NCBI RefSeq assembly: GCF_000745425.1
Contig: NZ_JQJH01000018.1
Location: 1-64,000, forward strand
DNA from: Beijerinckia mobilis
Lineage (GTDB): Bacteria > Pseudomonadota > Alphaproteobacteria > Rhizobiales > Beijerinckiaceae
Length of the DNA: 64,000 nucleotides
Direction: 5' to 3'
The notes beneath the pieces are model-generated. The model was not told where the DNA came from. It ran no database searches and saw only the letters and a program-made list of their open reading frames with translations. Positions 37,695 to 46,746 of this stretch are shown here, piece by piece. The translations under genes were made by a program, and so were the position numbers. How positions within the stretch are numbered: the stretch's first letter is position 1; every line of letters begins with the position of its first letter.

Positions 37695-38414
37695 CTATTG
37701 TTCAGAACTCTCGGCGGTAAGGGTAGCAGCAAGCGCAATGACCGCATTATCCGCACCAACTCCCGGGCCATCCATCTCTTCCGGGACCTCGTCAACCAGG
37801 TCATCCGCGACGGTGCGCGGCTTACGGGAAGTCCCCTTCGCCGCCAGCGTCTTCTTCAATTCCCTCAGCGAGGGCAGATCGGCAAGGCTCGCGAGCCCAA
37901 ATTCCAGCAGAAAAGCCTCCGTCGTGCCATAGGTCATCGGCCGCCCGGGACCGCGTCGGCGCCCACGGAGATAGACCCAGCCGGTCTCGATGAGCACGTC
38001 GAGCGTACCCTTGGAGAGAGTTACGCCGCGCGTTTCCTCGATCTCGCCGCGAGTGATCGGCTGCTGATAGGCGATGATCGCCAGAGTCTCGAGCGCGGCG
38101 CGAGACAATCTGCGGATATCCGTCTCGGAATCTTTCAAGAGATAAGAAAGATTGGCCGCCGTGCAAAACAGCCATTTGCCGCCCGCCTTGATGAGATTCA
38201 CGCCGCGCGGGGCATAATCCGCCTGCACTGCGGCAATGACTTCCGCAACATTGCTCCCGGCTGGAAGACGTCTCGCAATATCGCTCTCGGCGAGCGGGGC
38301 GCCGGCCGCGAACAAAAGGGCCTCAGTGATCCGCTTTGCCTCGATCATGGTTGCGCTCGGCATTGTCTGCTCATGCGCGTCCGCCACTTCGGTCACGGAT
38401 GGAAGCTCCGTCAT
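37695..38414 (-). CDS. scpB: segregation and condensation protein B
   Basis: Winged-helix partner of ScpA and SMC in chromosome condensation, 239 residues. The family blocks are ITEALLFAAGAPLAESDIARRLP, RRLSRAALETLAIIAYQQPITRGEIEETRGV and TYGTTEAFLLEFGL. The ATG at 38414 follows AAAGGAGT. The gap to scpA is 248 bp, wider than usual. The C-terminal ~45 residues are acidic and not conserved. Confidence 0.95.
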   Translation of the reverse strand: MTELPSVTEVADAHEQTMPSATMIEAKRITEALLFAAGAPLAESDIARRLPAGSNVAEVIAAVQADYAPRGVNLIKAGGKWLFCTAANLSYLLKDSETDIRRLSRAALETLAIIAYQQPITRGEIEETRGVTLSKGTLDVLIETGWVYLRGRRRGPGRPMTYGTTEAFLLEFGLASLADLPSLRELKKTLAAKGTSRKPRTVADDLVDEVPEEMDGPGVGADNAVIALAATLTAESSEQ

Positions 38415-38662
38415 TCGGCGCAATACTCCTTTACCGGTCACGAATTCGAACCCGGCGCAACTGCGTCCACCCCGAACCATGACATTATAGTTGGAAGATT
38501 TCGGAAAAAGCCGGGAGAGCGGATGAAAATGACGATCTCCGCACGCGTTGCCTCGGCTTTTTCCAGCTTTTCGCTTTTCTCCGGAAAAGGCGGAAATTCA
38601 AGGTGAAAATCCAAGGAAAATCGAAACGTCGTTCAAATAGCGCTGGGAGCGACCTGCCGCAT

Positions 38663-39550
38663 TCAGGCTCTGTGGGAGCGCCGCTTTTCGGCCTCCACTC
38701 TGCCCCCGTCACTTTCTTCGCGATTTTCCTCAGACGGCCCGTTCCTCTGCCCTTTGGTAGAGCTTTTGACCCATAAAGGCGCGAAAGGCGCATCCTGACG
38801 GATCTCGACGAGGCCTTCACGCGCCATTTCCAGCATGGCCGACAGCGACGACGCGCGCACGGTGCGGCGCATTTCCGGGCTCGTGCAATAATGGATGAGA
38901 TAGGCGTCGAGAGGGCTCCAGTCCGTGACGGCGCCGATCAGCCGCTCAAGCTCGGCACGCGCCTGCACCAGTGACCAGACGGCACGCTGTTTCAAGGTGA
39001 CCACTGTCGGACCCTTGATCTTCGTGCGCGGGAAAGGCCGATTTTCACGCCGGCTCGCGTAAATCTCCAGCAATTCGTGCAGGCTCGTTTCCCACTGCGG
39101 GGTCGTGACCTTCTCGATTGTTTCCGGATTACCACGCAGAAGACTATCGCGGCCAAGGCGCGGCCGGCTGACAATTTCATCCGCCGCGGCGCGCAATGCC
39201 TCGAGCCGGGTCAGACGCGCCGCGAGAAGGCGAGCAACCTCTTCCGCGACCGGCTCTTCATTGGCATTGTCCTGCGGCAACAACAGACGGGATTTCAAAA
39301 AGGCAAGCCAGGCTGCCATCACCAGATAATCGGCGGCGAGTTCAAGGCGCAGATGACGCGCCTCCTCAATGAATGCGAGATATTGCTCGACGAGCGCCAG
39401 GACCGAGATCTTGTGCAGATCGACCTTCTGCCGGCGTGCGAGATCAAGCAGAAGATCCAGCGGCCCTTCGAACCCTTCGAGTTCGACGATGAAGGACATC
39501 TCCCGGCAGGCAGAGGTCTCGATGCCCTGCTCGCCTTCCTCATTGAGCAC
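38663..39550 (-). CDS. scpA: segregation and condensation protein A
   Basis: Kleisin subunit that bridges SMC heads in chromosome condensation. The core starts VELEGFEGPLDLLLDLARRQ and continues with LAADYLVMAAWLAFLKSRLLL; the C-terminal winged helix is near RTVRASSLSAMLEMAREG. The start is uncertain. I chose the GTG at 39550, but an ATG at 39499 has little room for a ribosome site and a TTG at 39574 is also possible. A far longer in-frame ATG at 39907 would read through palindromic repeats and is unlikely. The C-terminal tail is long and charged. Confidence 0.88.
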   Translation of the reverse strand: MLNEEGEQGIETSACREMSFIVELEGFEGPLDLLLDLARRQKVDLHKISVLALVEQYLAFIEEARHLRLELAADYLVMAAWLAFLKSRLLLPQDNANEEPVAEEVARLLAARLTRLEALRAAADEIVSRPRLGRDSLLRGNPETIEKVTTPQWETSLHELLEIYASRRENRPFPRTKIKGPTVVTLKQRAVWSLVQARAELERLIGAVTDWSPLDAYLIHYCTSPEMRRTVRASSLSAMLEMAREGLVEIRQDAPFAPLWVKSSTKGQRNGPSEENREESDGGRVEAEKRRSHRA

Positions 39551-39635
39551 GCTTTCGAATTCATCCTGCGCCAAGCCTGTCGATCCCCCGCTGCCGATCC
39601 CGTCCCGTACTCCAGGCGGCCGTTCCTTCCGGCCC

Positions 39636-39737
39636 GGAGCGTTTCGGATCGTTCCAGAAACACTCCACTCAAAAAACAAGAGCATTTTGAATGCTCGAGA
39701 ATCGCGAAGCGATTCAAGCTCGTCAAAAAACGCTCTG
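39636..39737. repeat. dispersed palindromic repeat, copy 1
   Basis: Composite of an imperfect GGAGCGTTTCGG...CCAGAAACACTCC palindrome, AGAGCATTTTGAATGCTC, and AATCGCGAAGCGATT (39700-39714), ending in ACGCTCT. The same three kinds of core recur in other gaps of this window. Confidence 0.7.
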
Positions 39738-39944
39738 GAAGTCTGTGCACTGTCAGGACGGAGATGCTTTCCGCATCGGCCCATTTCGAAAATAGCGCGG
39801 ATTTGAGACGCTATCGCTACGCTGCGATTCAACCCAAAACATCCGCATTCGCGAATCAGATTATCAGCTTTCGGATTCCCGGCCAATGGAGCCGATGGGA
39901 GGCTCATCGAGATTTGGGATCATGTGACATCAAGACGGCATGAA

Positions 39945-40035
39945 GCCGTCCGGATGGTTCCGAACGGCTTTCATTGAAGAAATCGGGCGCTTTTCGACGC
40001 TTTTGAATGGCATCATCATGCGATTCAAAAGCGAA
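39945..40035. repeat. dispersed palindromic repeat, copy 2
   Basis: AGCCGTCCGGATGGTTCCG followed by AACGGCT forms an imperfect palindrome (39945-39970) whose right half is shared with the copy near 60560. An inverted pair GCTTTTGAATGGCATC / GCGATTCAAAAGC follows. Confidence 0.55.
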
Positions 40036-40041
40036 AATTCG

Positions 40042-41703
40042 CTAATTCTTGGCCACGAAGCAATTGCCGCCGGCGCCCTGCACCGACTGACACAGGCTGG
40101 TGGCCGATTCATGGGAAAGACCGACGACCCGCACGCGATAGACAGTCCGCTCGCCGCTGACCGCCTTGTGGATCGAGGTATGATGACCTGCAAGCGCGGC
40201 CCCATATTGGTGGCCGAGCTTGATCTGAATGTCACGGGCTTCCTTTTCCGAGGTCGGCGCCGCGAATTGCACCACGAAATTGCCTCCCGCAGCCCCGGCC
40301 GCCTCCGGTGTCGCGCTCGCATGTTGCACGGGCTGCGCCTTAGCGGTAGCGCCCGCGGCCGTCGTGGTCCCCACCCCGCGAATCGCCTCCGCCACCGGAT
40401 CCTTTGAAGTTACCCTGGCGGTGGATTTCGGCGTTGCCACCGCTTTCGCAGGCGACGCCACAGGCTTGGGCACGGGCATCGCCGAGGCGGCCGGCTGCGA
40501 TGGCGTCTCATTCTGCACCAATGTCCCATCCGGACGGACGGAGATCGTCTTGACCTTTTTGGGTTCGATTAGCGATGCAATGCTCTGCGACTGCTGCGGC
40601 GCGAGTTCATGAGTCTGTTGCGGCTTTTCAACACCGGCCGATTGCGGCAACGGGGGAGCCGCAGGCACAGGCACGCTGGCGGCCGCGACCGTATCAGCGG
40701 CAGCCAGAGGCTCGCTGCGTGCATCGCGTATCGGCGCCTGGCTGAGATCGATCGGCCGTTCCTGATGGCCCGTCAGGGCCGGGGGCGTGGTCGGCGCCGC
40801 TTTTTCAAGCAGCGAACTATCCTGGGTAACGGTCTCGCCGCCAGCTGGAGCAGGAGGTTGGACCTTCATCGGGCCGCTATCAGCCATGATCGTGGCGACA
40901 TTTTCGGGGTCGGTCACCTTGCCGCCGCGCATGGTGAGGCTAGCGCCTATGCCGACCAGACCCGCGACGATGATACCGGCCACGATATAAAGCGGACGCC
41001 GTGAACGCGGCTCGTCGAAGGAATGGCCGCTATAGGTCGCCTCGGCAGAACCCGAAGGATCACCCACTTCATCATAAGGCCAGAGATTGGCATTGCCTTC
41101 GGCCTGCGGATAGACGCGCTGATAGGCAGCAGCGGTATAATCATTTCCGGCATTCTGGTCGTAGCCATAATTGGCATAGGTCTGCGCCGCCTGGCCCGCC
41201 ACCATGCCCGCGCCCTGGCTTCCTCCATGACGAGCATCATAAGACGCGGGTTGAGCAGCGGCTCCGCGCTGCCCCAAATCGGCATAGGCATGCGGCGCAT
41301 AAGCCTGTGAACCGCGCGCCATTTCCGGTGGCACCTGTACGCCCGGATCAAGAGAACCGAGCAGACCCGCCTGAATGGCGGCGAAATCGACACGGCCGGA
41401 TTTTCTCGGCGCCGGTCCCGGCCCGACGTTCGGATCAACATTCGGCATCACATTAGGAGCCATGGGTTCCCAGCCGCGATCAAGCGGCGGATCGTAATGC
41501 TGATCCTGATAAGGATTTTGGGGCTGTTCACGCGGCGGAGGATCGAAGACGGCTTTATAGGGATCTTCCTCGACGTCCGACAAACGCGCGAGTTCGCTCA
41601 AGGCGCGGCCATCCTTGTTGTGCTGGGTGGAAGGCTGGCGCAAGCGGCGCTCGAATTCTTCCAGATCGATCATCGGGCGCCGTCTCGCAACAGATTCGCT
41701 CAT
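40042..41703 (-). CDS. SPOR-domain protein
   Basis: Membrane-anchored protein of 553 residues. An acidic, Tyr/Gln/Pro-rich cytoplasmic part of ~250 residues is followed by one membrane helix (PLYIVAGIIVAGLVGIGASL). A long Pro/Ala-rich periplasmic linker leads to a C-terminal SPOR domain (FVVQFAAPTSEKEARDIQIK, then TVYRVRVVGLSHESATSLC). SPOR domains bind denuded peptidoglycan at the division site. The start at 41703 (MSESVARRRPMIDLEEFERR) follows GGGAGATTGGAAG. Its place between argS and scpA is conserved in alphaproteobacteria. Confidence 0.88.
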   Translation of the reverse strand: MSESVARRRPMIDLEEFERRLRQPSTQHNKDGRALSELARLSDVEEDPYKAVFDPPPREQPQNPYQDQHYDPPLDRGWEPMAPNVMPNVDPNVGPGPAPRKSGRVDFAAIQAGLLGSLDPGVQVPPEMARGSQAYAPHAYADLGQRGAAAQPASYDARHGGSQGAGMVAGQAAQTYANYGYDQNAGNDYTAAAYQRVYPQAEGNANLWPYDEVGDPSGSAEATYSGHSFDEPRSRRPLYIVAGIIVAGLVGIGASLTMRGGKVTDPENVATIMADSGPMKVQPPAPAGGETVTQDSSLLEKAAPTTPPALTGHQERPIDLSQAPIRDARSEPLAAADTVAAASVPVPAAPPLPQSAGVEKPQQTHELAPQQSQSIASLIEPKKVKTISVRPDGTLVQNETPSQPAASAMPVPKPVASPAKAVATPKSTARVTSKDPVAEAIRGVGTTTAAGATAKAQPVQHASATPEAAGAAGGNFVVQFAAPTSEKEARDIQIKLGHQYGAALAGHHTSIHKAVSGERTVYRVRVVGLSHESATSLCQSVQGAGGNCFVAKN

Positions 41704-42018
41704 GACTTCCAATCTCCCTTCGCACTGCAACCCAGAGCTTCACGCCCAGACCACCGCATCCTGTTCATCGCGTCGATTATCAAAACATGCCGTGCGAAAC
41801 CTTAACCGCGCCGACAGATCCCGCCCGCTTCTTAATGCTGGAGAAGCCCTGAAATTTTTCTTAAAATTCCAACGCGTGCCCAAAGGGCACAAGGCGAATG
41901 CAATAACGCCGCACTATCCGCTGCTGCGGCCAAAGCACGCGAGCATCTCATCTTACAGGGCCGTTGTTTTGTGGCACTGCGGCCGAGCGCAGATTGGATC
42001 TACCTGAACGTCCCTACT

Positions 42019-42116
42019 GGAGCATTTCCGATAAGGTTAAATCGCTAAGCGATTCATCTCCTTGAAAATACTATAATTTTTTAGAAAAGCGTTTCTGGAT
42101 ATTTCCGAAACGCTCT
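42019..42116. repeat. dispersed palindromic repeat, copy 3
   Basis: GGAGCATTTCC, then AATCGCTAAGCGATT (42040-42054), then AAAGCGTTTCTGG...TTCCGAAACGCTCT. Same order of modules as in copy 1 but rearranged, with the terminal palindrome on the right. Confidence 0.7.
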
Positions 42117-42387
42117 AGCCAATCATAATCCGCTAGTTGCCAGATCGGACAATGAGGCGGCGGAGCCAGCCTGCGGCAATACACTCTTCAACGAACCTGT
42201 GCCCGTTCGATCGCGTCAGCAGCTCTTCCCAAAGATTTTAGAGAAAAGCTCTGGATTTTTTCAACCCTTTTCAACCGCACGACACGCGGACTTGGATCGA
42301 AATTTTTTGTTCTTCAGCGATGCTATTCAGAACAATCCGAACCAACCGAGGCAATAGCTGGCTCTATAAAATAAATGCCGATCGCTA

Positions 42388-42433
42388 GAACATGTTCGGA
42401 TGTTTCCGAACATGTTCCACTTGAAAAATGCTC
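42388..42433. repeat. dispersed palindromic repeat, copy 4
   Basis: CATGTTCGGA-TGTT-TCCGAACATG is a perfect 10-bp palindrome around a four-base loop, followed by TTGAAAAATGCTCC, the right-hand module seen in other copies. Confidence 0.65.
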
Positions 42434-42499
42434 CAAGCGAAGAACGAATATCCGCCCCTCGCTCGCATAATCCTCACGTAACCCCTTGCTCGCGCAGCC

Positions 42500-44272
42500 T
42501 CACCGCATTTCGTCGGGAGCACTGACGCCGAGAAGGGCGAGACCGCTTGCCAGAATATGAGCGACGAGAGCGACCAAGGCGAGTCGGGCAATGGTCAGCC
42601 CTTTGTTGTCTTCCAGAATGAAACGCAATTGGGGCTGATCCTTGCCCCGCGTCCATTGCGCATGCAATTCCGACGCCAAATCATGGAGATAAAAGGCGAT
42701 GCGATGTGGCTCATGCGCCAGCGCTGCACCTTCGATCACGCGCGGATATTGCGCCAGAACCCGGATCAGCCTTCCCTCACCCTCATCGGTCAAAAGCGAG
42801 AAATCGGCCTTTTTCAAGGCCGATGCCGGACGATCGAGGTCCGGCAAAGCGGCCGCCGCCTGGCGAAACACCGATTGCGCCCGTGCATGGGCATATTGCA
42901 CGTAGAAGACAGGATTGTCCTTCGATTGCTCAATGACCTTGGCGAGATCGAATTCGAGCACCGCGTCATTCTTGCGAAACAGCATCATGAAGCGCACGGC
43001 ATCGACGCCCACTTCGTCGACCACCTCGCGCAGGGTCACGAAATCGCCTGAGCGTTTCGACATCTTCACCGGCTCGCCGCCCCGCATCAGCTTGACCAAT
43101 TGGCAAAGTTTGACGTCGAGGCTCACTGCCGAGTCAGAAAGTGCTTTCACCGCCGCCGCCATGCGCTTCACATAGCCGCCATGGTCAGCGCCCCAGACAT
43201 CGATCAAGACAGCAAAGCCGCGATCGATCTTGGTCTTGTGATACGCAATATCCGACGCGAAATAGGTATAGGATCCATCCGATTTCATCAGCGGGCGATC
43301 GACATCGTCGCCAAAATCGGTGGATTTGAACAAGGTCTGCTCGCGATCCTCCCAATCCTCGACCGGCTGGCCCTTGGGTGGCGGTAGCCGCCCTTCATAG
43401 ACGAGGCCTCGCGCCCGCAGAAAAGCAATCGCGGCGGCCACCTGATCGCCCTCCGGCCCGCGCGTCAGCGAACGCTCCGAGAAGAAAACTTCATGGGTGA
43501 TATTGAGCGCGGCGAGATCGTCGCGGATCATGTCCATCATCGCACCAATGGCTGCGAGGCGGAAATCCTCCAGCCATTCCTCCCCATCAGCGCCCTGATG
43601 TCTATCACCATGAGCCTGCGCGAGGCTTACGCCGACGCCTTTCAGATAATCGCCCGGATAAAGCCCTTCCGGAATGGCACCGATCGCCTCGCCCAGCGCC
43701 TCGCGATAGCGCATGTAGGCCGAGCGGGCGAGCACATCGACCTGCGCCCCCGCATCATTGATGTAATATTCGCGCGTGACGTCGTAACCGGCAAAGGCGA
43801 GCAGATTGGCCAGAGCATCACCAAAGACGGCCCCGCGCCCATGGCCCACATGCATGGGGCCGGTCGGATTGGCCGAGACATATTCGACATTGATCTTCGT
43901 TTCCCGCGAGGTCTCGGGGCGGCCGTAGCCTTGCCCCTCATCCAGCGCCTCGCTCAGGAAACGGCCGAAATATTCCGGTTTCAGGCGGATATTGATGAAA
44001 CCCGGCCCCGCTACCTCCGCTTCGGCGACATCGCCATCCTCGGAGAGCGCTAGTGCGATCTCGACGGCGAGCTGGCGCGGATTGGCGAAAGCCTGTTTCG
44101 CTTCCTTGGCATAGACCATTGCCGCATTGGCGGCGAGATCGCCATGCGCGGCCTCACGCGGCGGCTCGACGACGAAACGCGCCAGATCGAGATCTTCGGG
44201 CAGACGGCCGCTGCCGATGATCCCGCGCAGAACGGCGGCGATACGAGCGTGAAAATCGGAAAAAATATTCAT
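42500..44272 (-). CDS. argS: arginyl-tRNA synthetase
   Basis: Class I aminoacyl-tRNA synthetase of 590 residues that charges tRNA-Arg. The N-terminal Add-1 domain is present (residues ~1-110). The HIGH-type motif is HVGHGRG within [20 protein letters not shown]. The KMSKS-type loop is KMSKRSG. The DALR anticodon-binding region lies at the C-terminus. Length is normal. It is followed, after a repeat-filled gap, by the SPOR gene. Confidence 0.97.
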   Translation of the reverse strand: MNIFSDFHARIAAVLRGIIGSGRLPEDLDLARFVVEPPREAAHGDLAANAAMVYAKEAKQAFANPRQLAVEIALALSEDGDVAEAEVAGPGFINIRLKPEYFGRFLSEALDEGQGYGRPETSRETKINVEYVSANPTGPMHVGHGRGAVFGDALANLLAFAGYDVTREYYINDAGAQVDVLARSAYMRYREALGEAIGAIPEGLYPGDYLKGVGVSLAQAHGDRHQGADGEEWLEDFRLAAIGAMMDMIRDDLAALNITHEVFFSERSLTRGPEGDQVAAAIAFLRARGLVYEGRLPPPKGQPVEDWEDREQTLFKSTDFGDDVDRPLMKSDGSYTYFASDIAYHKTKIDRGFAVLIDVWGADHGGYVKRMAAAVKALSDSAVSLDVKLCQLVKLMRGGEPVKMSKRSGDFVTLREVVDEVGVDAVRFMMLFRKNDAVLEFDLAKVIEQSKDNPVFYVQYAHARAQSVFRQAAAALPDLDRPASALKKADFSLLTDEGEGRLIRVLAQYPRVIEGAALAHEPHRIAFYLHDLASELHAQWTRGKDQPQLRFILEDNKGLTIARLALVALVAHILASGLALLGVSAPDEMR

Positions 44273-44450
44273 GAACCAGCCTGAAATGCGATAACGGCCA
44301 CCCTGTCGCCTCTATTCCGCCTGTCGTGAGGAACGTCACGAAGGCTGCCCAGGGTTTCAATCTCGGCGCAGCCGCGGACTGTCGCTCAGTCGGGCGGCGC
44401 CTTTGAGCTTTCCTCTACAGCAAGCGCGGGAAAATCAAAATTCCCGGCAC

Positions 44451-45668
44451 TCACGAAAATTCCGGCGCGACGCCGAACAGGCGGCGATGCTCGGTGATCG
44501 CGAAACGATCCGTCATGCCGGCGATATAATCGCAGACGATGCGGGCGCGTTTGGCTTCATCGCCCGCGGCACGCCGGACGGAATCCGCCCATTCCGGCGG
44601 CATTTCCTCGGGCGCATCGAAAAAACGCGGAAACAGACGCGCAATGACCTCCGCCGCACTGTCGCGCATCGCGTTGAGGCGCGGATGGCGGTAGAGATTC
44701 TGGAAGAGGAAGCTCTTGATCATCTTGTCGACGCTTTGCGTCGCCTCCGAGAAACCGACGAGAGCGGATTTCTGCGCCCGCACTTCCTCGATGCTGGCGA
44801 CACCCGAACGCTCGATCCGCTTCCGGCTCTCGTCAATCGCATCCTCTATGCAATGCGTGATGAGGCGGCGCACCAGTTCATGGATGATGCGCACCGGCTC
44901 GAGACCCGGATAGAGCGCCTCGATCTCGCTACCGATGTCGCGCAAAAAATCGACTTCCGAAATCTGCTGGAAGGTGAGAATGCCGGCGCGCAGACCATCA
45001 TCGATATCATGGGCATTATAGGCGATATCATCGGCGAGCGCCGCCGCCTGCGCCTCAGCCCCGGCGAAAGTGCCGAGATCAAGGCGATGCACGGCATCGA
45101 AAGCGACGAGCGCCGCAGGCAATCCGCGCTTGGCATAGCGCGGCACGGGGGTGCCGTCGGCCTCCAGCAGAGGGCCATTATGCTTGACGAGGCCCTCGAG
45201 CGTCTCGAGCGTCAGATTGAGGCCATCGAAAGCGGCGTAGCGGCGCTCCAGCTTGGTGACGATCCGCAGCGCCTGCGCATTGTGATCGAAACCGCCATAG
45301 GGCAGCATGATCGCGTCGAGCACATCCTCGCCGGTATGGCCGAAAGGCGTATGGCCAAGATCATGGGCGAGCGCCAAAGCCTCGGCGAGATCGTCGTCGA
45401 GGCCGAGCGCACGGGCAAGCGCACGGGCGATCTGTCCGACCTCGATCGAATGGGTAAGCCGGGTGCGATAATGATCGCCCTCATGCGGCACGAAGACCTG
45501 CGTTTTGTGTGCGAGGCGACGGAACGCCGCCGAATGGATGATCCTGTCCCGATCGCGCTGGAAATCACTGCGCGAAGGAGACTTCGGCTCATTGATGAGC
45601 CTACCGCGACTTTTTGTCGCATCTGCCGCATAGGGGGCGCGCCGGGGCGTTAGGTCGAAAGCTTGCAT
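44451..45668 (-). CDS. dgt: dGTP triphosphohydrolase-like protein
   Basis: HD-domain enzyme of 405 residues that hydrolyses deoxynucleoside triphosphates. Metal-binding motifs are seen as RLTHSIEV (H), LALAHDLGHTPFGHTGE (HD) and DDIAYNAHDIDDG (D). The N-terminal DFQRDRDRIIHSAAFRRLAHKTQVF is typical of the alphaproteobacterial form. The start at ATG 45668 (MQAFDLTPRRAPYAADA) is chosen over a longer reading that would run into the upstream gap. It is divergent from erpA, a common arrangement in this order, and precedes argS. Confidence 0.92.
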   Translation of the reverse strand: MQAFDLTPRRAPYAADATKSRGRLINEPKSPSRSDFQRDRDRIIHSAAFRRLAHKTQVFVPHEGDHYRTRLTHSIEVGQIARALARALGLDDDLAEALALAHDLGHTPFGHTGEDVLDAIMLPYGGFDHNAQALRIVTKLERRYAAFDGLNLTLETLEGLVKHNGPLLEADGTPVPRYAKRGLPAALVAFDAVHRLDLGTFAGAEAQAAALADDIAYNAHDIDDGLRAGILTFQQISEVDFLRDIGSEIEALYPGLEPVRIIHELVRRLITHCIEDAIDESRKRIERSGVASIEEVRAQKSALVGFSEATQSVDKMIKSFLFQNLYRHPRLNAMRDSAAEVIARLFPRFFDAPEEMPPEWADSVRRAAGDEAKRARIVCDYIAGMTDRFAITEHRRLFGVAPEFS

Positions 45669-45993
45669 AGGATCCCGCTCGTATGGGGCACGTCGTATCC
45701 CGGCGCCTGGGGCAAGTGCGATCGAAACGGTTGGATCCGCTTCGGGCGCCCCTGTCCATCCTCTTGAGGTAGAAGCGATTTTCCCGATCCGGCAGGACGC
45801 CGGAGGAGAAAACGCCACAACTCATTGCGGTCACGGGCATTGCGACGTATCTTCCCTAATCAAAGGTGAGGCAAGCGCGATCGACAATTTCCTGTCGCAG
45901 AGACGACGCGCCGCCTGACCGCCATACGCATTTTTCGATCCCGCCACTGATATTACGCGGGATCAAATAGAGGTTCGTCCGGAAGGGTCGTCC
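45669..45993. other. divergent promoter region of dgt and erpA
   Basis: About 325 bases between the two diverging genes. Nothing beyond expected promoters; no clear motif could be called. Confidence 0.5.
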
Positions 45994-46353
45994 ATGAGCG
46001 AAGTCATTAGCGAAGCCGCAACCGAAGCGCAGCCGGTCATCCTGACCGAGAACGCCGCCCGCCGTGTCGTCGAAATTATGAAAACCGAAGCGCCAGGCTC
46101 CATGCTCCGCGTCGGCGTCGATGGCGGCGGCTGCTCGGGTTTTACTTATACCTATAATGTCGTCACCGAGCGGGAGCCCGATGATCTCGTTCTGGAACGT
46201 GAAGGCGCGACTGTTCTCGTCGATCAGATTTCACTTGAATATCTGCGTGGCTGCCAGATCGATTTCATCGACGATCTGATGGGCCGTATGTTCAAGATTT
46301 CGAATCCGTCGGCCACCGCCTCCTGCGGCTGCGGATCGAGCTTCGCGGTCTGA
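45994..46353 (+). CDS. erpA: iron-sulfur cluster insertion protein, ErpA/IscA family
   Basis: A-type carrier of 119 residues that delivers iron-sulfur clusters to target proteins. The three conserved cysteines are C47 (GGGCSG), C111 and C113 (CGCGSS near the C-terminus). The VDQISLEYLRGCQIDFIDDLMG block is typical. A position divergent from dgt is the usual location of erpA in Hyphomicrobiales, which favours erpA over sufA or iscA. The ATG lies 17 bases after a GGAAGG. Confidence 0.93.
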   Translation: MSEVISEAATEAQPVILTENAARRVVEIMKTEAPGSMLRVGVDGGGCSGFTYTYNVVTEREPDDLVLEREGATVLVDQISLEYLRGCQIDFIDDLMGRMFKISNPSATASCGCGSSFAV

Positions 46354-46746
46354 TCTCAAGATCCTCTTCTCGAGGCCGGAGGGCGTGCCCTTCCGGCTAT
46401 TGCCATCACAAACGCACGGACGAAGCCTCAAGTCCTCCGTGCGGTTGCTTTGTTCTGCGTTCCTCCCACGCGGGTTTGCTCCGCACCTGCCCCCTTTGCG
46501 GCAAGGATTTGAGACGCAAGTATGACCTTTGCCTCCCGCTGGAACCTTGATCTTGAAACGGTTCCGGTTTTCAAGGCATGATAAAGCCCGCACGCAGTTT
46601 CCCTGAAAAAGACATTAAATTGATCGTGAACGGGATGCCCGCCCGCGCACTTGGTGCTATTCGCCGGGATCATAAATTTATCGCCTTTCGGCATCATCCT
46701 TGAGGCTCTTCGGTGATGTCGGGTGCATGCTTCAATGCGAGGTTTT
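46354..46746. other. intergenic region after erpA
   Basis: About 390 bases with no supportable gene. A GC-rich inverted repeat near 46375-46397 (GGCCGGAGGG...CCCTTCCGGC) could be an erpA terminator but has no T-tract. Confidence 0.4.

Larger units (their letters stand above)
39551..40041. other. intergenic region in the place where nagZ is expected
   Basis: About 490 bases between scpA and the SPOR gene. Many alphaproteobacteria carry nagZ here; no NagZ motif (such as KHFPGHG) is found in any frame. The space holds two members of the dispersed palindromic repeat family. Confidence 0.6.
41704..42499. other. long intergenic region between argS and the SPOR gene
   Basis: About 800 bases without a supportable gene, unusually long for this block, where the two genes are normally close. 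It holds two members of the palindromic repeat family (42019-42116 and 42388-42433). Confidence 0.6.

Noticed and set aside
39551-39907. N-terminal extension of scpA
   Set aside because: It reads through palindromic repeats and has no similarity to ScpA starts.
44403-45653. 416-codon open frame opposite dgt
   Set aside because: Antisense shadow of dgt, which carries intact HD motifs.
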